From Chitinophaga flava (GTDB lineage: Bacteria > Bacteroidota > Bacteroidia > Chitinophagales > Chitinophagaceae), in assembly GCF_003308995.1 (NCBI RefSeq), contig NZ_QFFJ01000001.1:3038001-3102000 (forward strand): a stretch of DNA of 64,000 nt. The letters run 5' to 3'. The notes under the pieces are model-generated. The model was given only the letters and a program-made list of their open reading frames with translations, made no database searches and was not told the DNA's origin. Positions 62,619 through 64,000 of the stretch are shown here, one piece after another (position 1 is the stretch's first letter; the number at the start of each line of letters is the position of its first letter). Position numbers and translations under genes: made by a program.

Positions 62619-63692
62619 TCATACCCGCCCCAGCAGCATGGCTTCGTCGGAGAAATTACGGTAGGCCCTTCCATTACCGAATCCTTCAGGGTTGATGGCA
62701 TGGGCTTTTTTTCTGTTACGGAAAAAAACTTTTCGGCCCAGATAAATGGCCCGTTGCAACAGAAAAGTATCCCGCAACGCACCGGATGTGATCCGGTAAA
62801 AGGTACGCTGATCGTCGGCAGACAGGGCGTCATTGGTCTCCCGGGTTAGTTGCAGGTATTTATGACCGTTTTCCCTGTATAGCTGTATGATATTGTCTGT
62901 TTCCCGATAGGTGCCGGTATATCGTTTTTTAGGCTTCAGTTCATCATCTGTGCTCTGATAGTGCAACAGGTCTCTGTCTACATAAAAACGTTCAAATGTG
63001 TGGTCATTCTGCAGGCATATCACCTCTGAAGTATCTTCACAATAGTGGCCTACCAGCAGATCGGTCATCCGGGTGGTTGTAAAACCGGAGGCGATGCGCA
63101 TGGTATCATCATGGCGGATGGCCTGCAGATAGGCCGGGTCACGGATGATGACCTTCTTTTTGCCATTGGCCACCAGACGGCCTTTGAAGTCCTGATCTTC
63201 ATAACCGTAGTCCATCACGCTCTCATCATATCCACGGAGCGCATTAAAATCGTCCCGGAGAACGCAGATGCGGCCTTGTACGTCCCACCATTTTTTGCCT
63301 GGGCCGATACCAGCCGGCGACATAAAACAAGGATACTCCCGGAGAAAAGTCTGATGAATATATGTTGCAAAGCCTTGTCCGGTGTAGTTATCAGCGTCTA
63401 CGCTACAGAGGATATCGCCGGAAGCCAGCCGGAAAGCCATATTCTTGGCATGGCTCATATGAAAATAAGCAGGGTCCGGATTATGATAGTATACCACTAC
63501 ACCTGATTCGATATAAGGCCGCAGTTCCTGTCGGGCCCATTGGTCCAGATCATCCCGGGAACCGTAGTTCAATAGCACAAATTCCAGCGGACTATAACCG
63601 GCATTGTCCTGGATGTTTTGAAGCAGTGTTTTTTTCAGGTGCATGGTCCGGTTCATACACACCGTGCAGAAAGATATTTTATGTTGCAACAT
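62619..63692 (-). CDS. Family 2-type glycosyltransferase
   Basis: A 357-residue protein from the ATG at 63692; an in-frame ATG at 63722 is an alternative. GT-A fold: KISFCTVCMNRTMHLKKTL at the start, LEFVLLNYGSRDD, DILCSVDADNY with the metal-binding DxD, and RGYDESVMDYGYEDQDFKGRL with the ED catalytic motif. A C-terminal extension of about 120 residues is unassigned. Sugar donor and acceptor unknown. Confidence 0.85.
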   Translation of the reverse strand: MLQHKISFCTVCMNRTMHLKKTLLQNIQDNAGYSPLEFVLLNYGSRDDLDQWARQELRPYIESGVVVYYHNPDPAYFHMSHAKNMAFRLASGDILCSVDADNYTGQGFATYIHQTFLREYPCFMSPAGIGPGKKWWDVQGRICVLRDDFNALRGYDESVMDYGYEDQDFKGRLVANGKKKVIIRDPAYLQAIRHDDTMRIASGFTTTRMTDLLVGHYCEDTSEVICLQNDHTFERFYVDRDLLHYQSTDDELKPKKRYTGTYRETDNIIQLYRENGHKYLQLTRETNDALSADDQRTFYRITSGALRDTFLLQRAIYLGRKVFFRNRKKAHAINPEGFGNGRAYRNFSDEAMLLGRV

Positions 63693-63819
63693 TTTCTTTA
63701 ATGGGTGAGATGCATTTAGCATAACAAGGAAGAAGGTGCATTGTTTGAAGGGGTTATTGCAAAAATGTGAACTTATTATTAACTTCCTGATGGTTCCACG
63801 ATTTACACCGCTACCGCTT

Positions 63820-63827
63820 TAGATTTG
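63820..63827 (+). promoter_or_regulatory. TAnnTTTG element before the terminal lipoprotein gene
   Basis: TAGATTTG matches the -7 consensus exactly and lies 53 bases before the ATG at 63881. No clear -33 element. Confidence 0.35.
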
Positions 63828-63880
63828 CAGCGTTTTTTAAAATTCTTTTCAACCATTTATATACGCTTAAACAACACCCT

Positions 63881-64000
63881 ATGAAACATTCTGTTTATCG
63901 GATTCCACTGTTATTATCCGTTTGTTTGGCTGCCTGTAATAAAAACATGGTAGACCAGGTGTCGCCACCACGTACGCAGCAGCAACAGTCAGCACAAGTA
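63881..64000 (+). CDS. Lipoprotein, N-terminal fragment (continues past window)
   Basis: Forty codons are visible. A lipoprotein signal peptide (RIPLLLSVCLAAC) gives the acylated Cys at about residue 18, followed by a Gln-rich stretch (TQQQQSAQ). The rest is outside the window. Confidence 0.75.
   Translation, partial: MKHSVYRIPLLLSVCLAACNKNMVDQVSPPRTQQQQSAQV

Overview
The window looks like a chromosomal segment of a Bacteroidota species of the Chitinophaga type. The evidence is a gene complement with a TonB-linked outer-membrane receptor, a GH92 mannosidase, a CBM9-like protein, a giant Ig-like surface protein and an M13 lipopeptidase; several promoters of the Bacteroidota form TTG-N16..21-TAnnTTTG; and mostly A-rich start contexts rather than Shine-Dalgarno sites. 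The genus is an inference from gene style, not a database match.

Layout. 1-3422 (-) is the 5' part of a very large exported repeat protein. 4047-7568 holds a NACHT-type STAND ATPase followed by a membrane transglutaminase-like protein. 7585-26623 is ordinary cell-envelope and metabolic content: ClC channel, KefF/KefC pair, two small proteins, an acyltransferase-like membrane protein, an M13 peptidase, a GxxExxY protein, CBM9 and glycosidase-like proteins, GH92, a GT87-like mannosyltransferase, a retropepsin-like protease and an ABC exporter.

26691-39048 is a defence island. A cytosine-5 methyltransferase and a Vsr nuclease run leftwards. Divergent from them, five tightly coupled genes run rightwards: a MORC/MutL-type GHKL ATPase, a Z1 helicase with a fused DNA-recognition-like tail, an SMC/RecF-like ATPase, a PD-(D/E)XK protein and an AIPR protein. 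A four-fold repeat mini-protein and two cas-less CRISPR arrays separated by an XRE regulator follow (39101-40344).

40827-43328 is the most interesting part. A promoter drives two tandem leader-peptide attenuators, then an array of tRNA and tRNA-like elements, then a slipin (SPFH/Band-7) gene. The two leader peptides are rich in Tyr, His and AUA-Ile codons. The canonical tRNAs of the array read exactly these: tRNA-His(GUG) x2, tRNA-Tyr(GUA) x2 and tRNA-Ile(UAU). Further along, at 41842-41909, the sequence folds as a circularly permuted tRNA: T arm, acceptor stem closed by an AAAA loop, D arm, and an anticodon stem whose two strands lie at the outer ends, so its anticodon loop is open. I read the locus as an RNA-damage or tRNA-shortage response linked to the slipin/tRNA-like RNA-repair modules predicted by Burroughs and Aravind, here without rtcB in the window.

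43383-52541 holds ywbE, a recD-recC-recB operon and, overlapping the recB end on the other strand, a PTH2-type peptidyl-tRNA hydrolase. 52585-55457 is AT-rich and includes a tandem pair of AlkB-like 2OG-Fe(II) oxygenase candidates. tRNA-Gly(CCC) follows at 55480-55552. 55619-58125 is an epoxide hydrolase/AraC module bounded by two 103-bp direct repeats, both acting as terminators. 58130-62561 is a response regulator, histidine kinase and outer-membrane receptor cluster. A glycosyltransferase and the start of a lipoprotein gene end the window.
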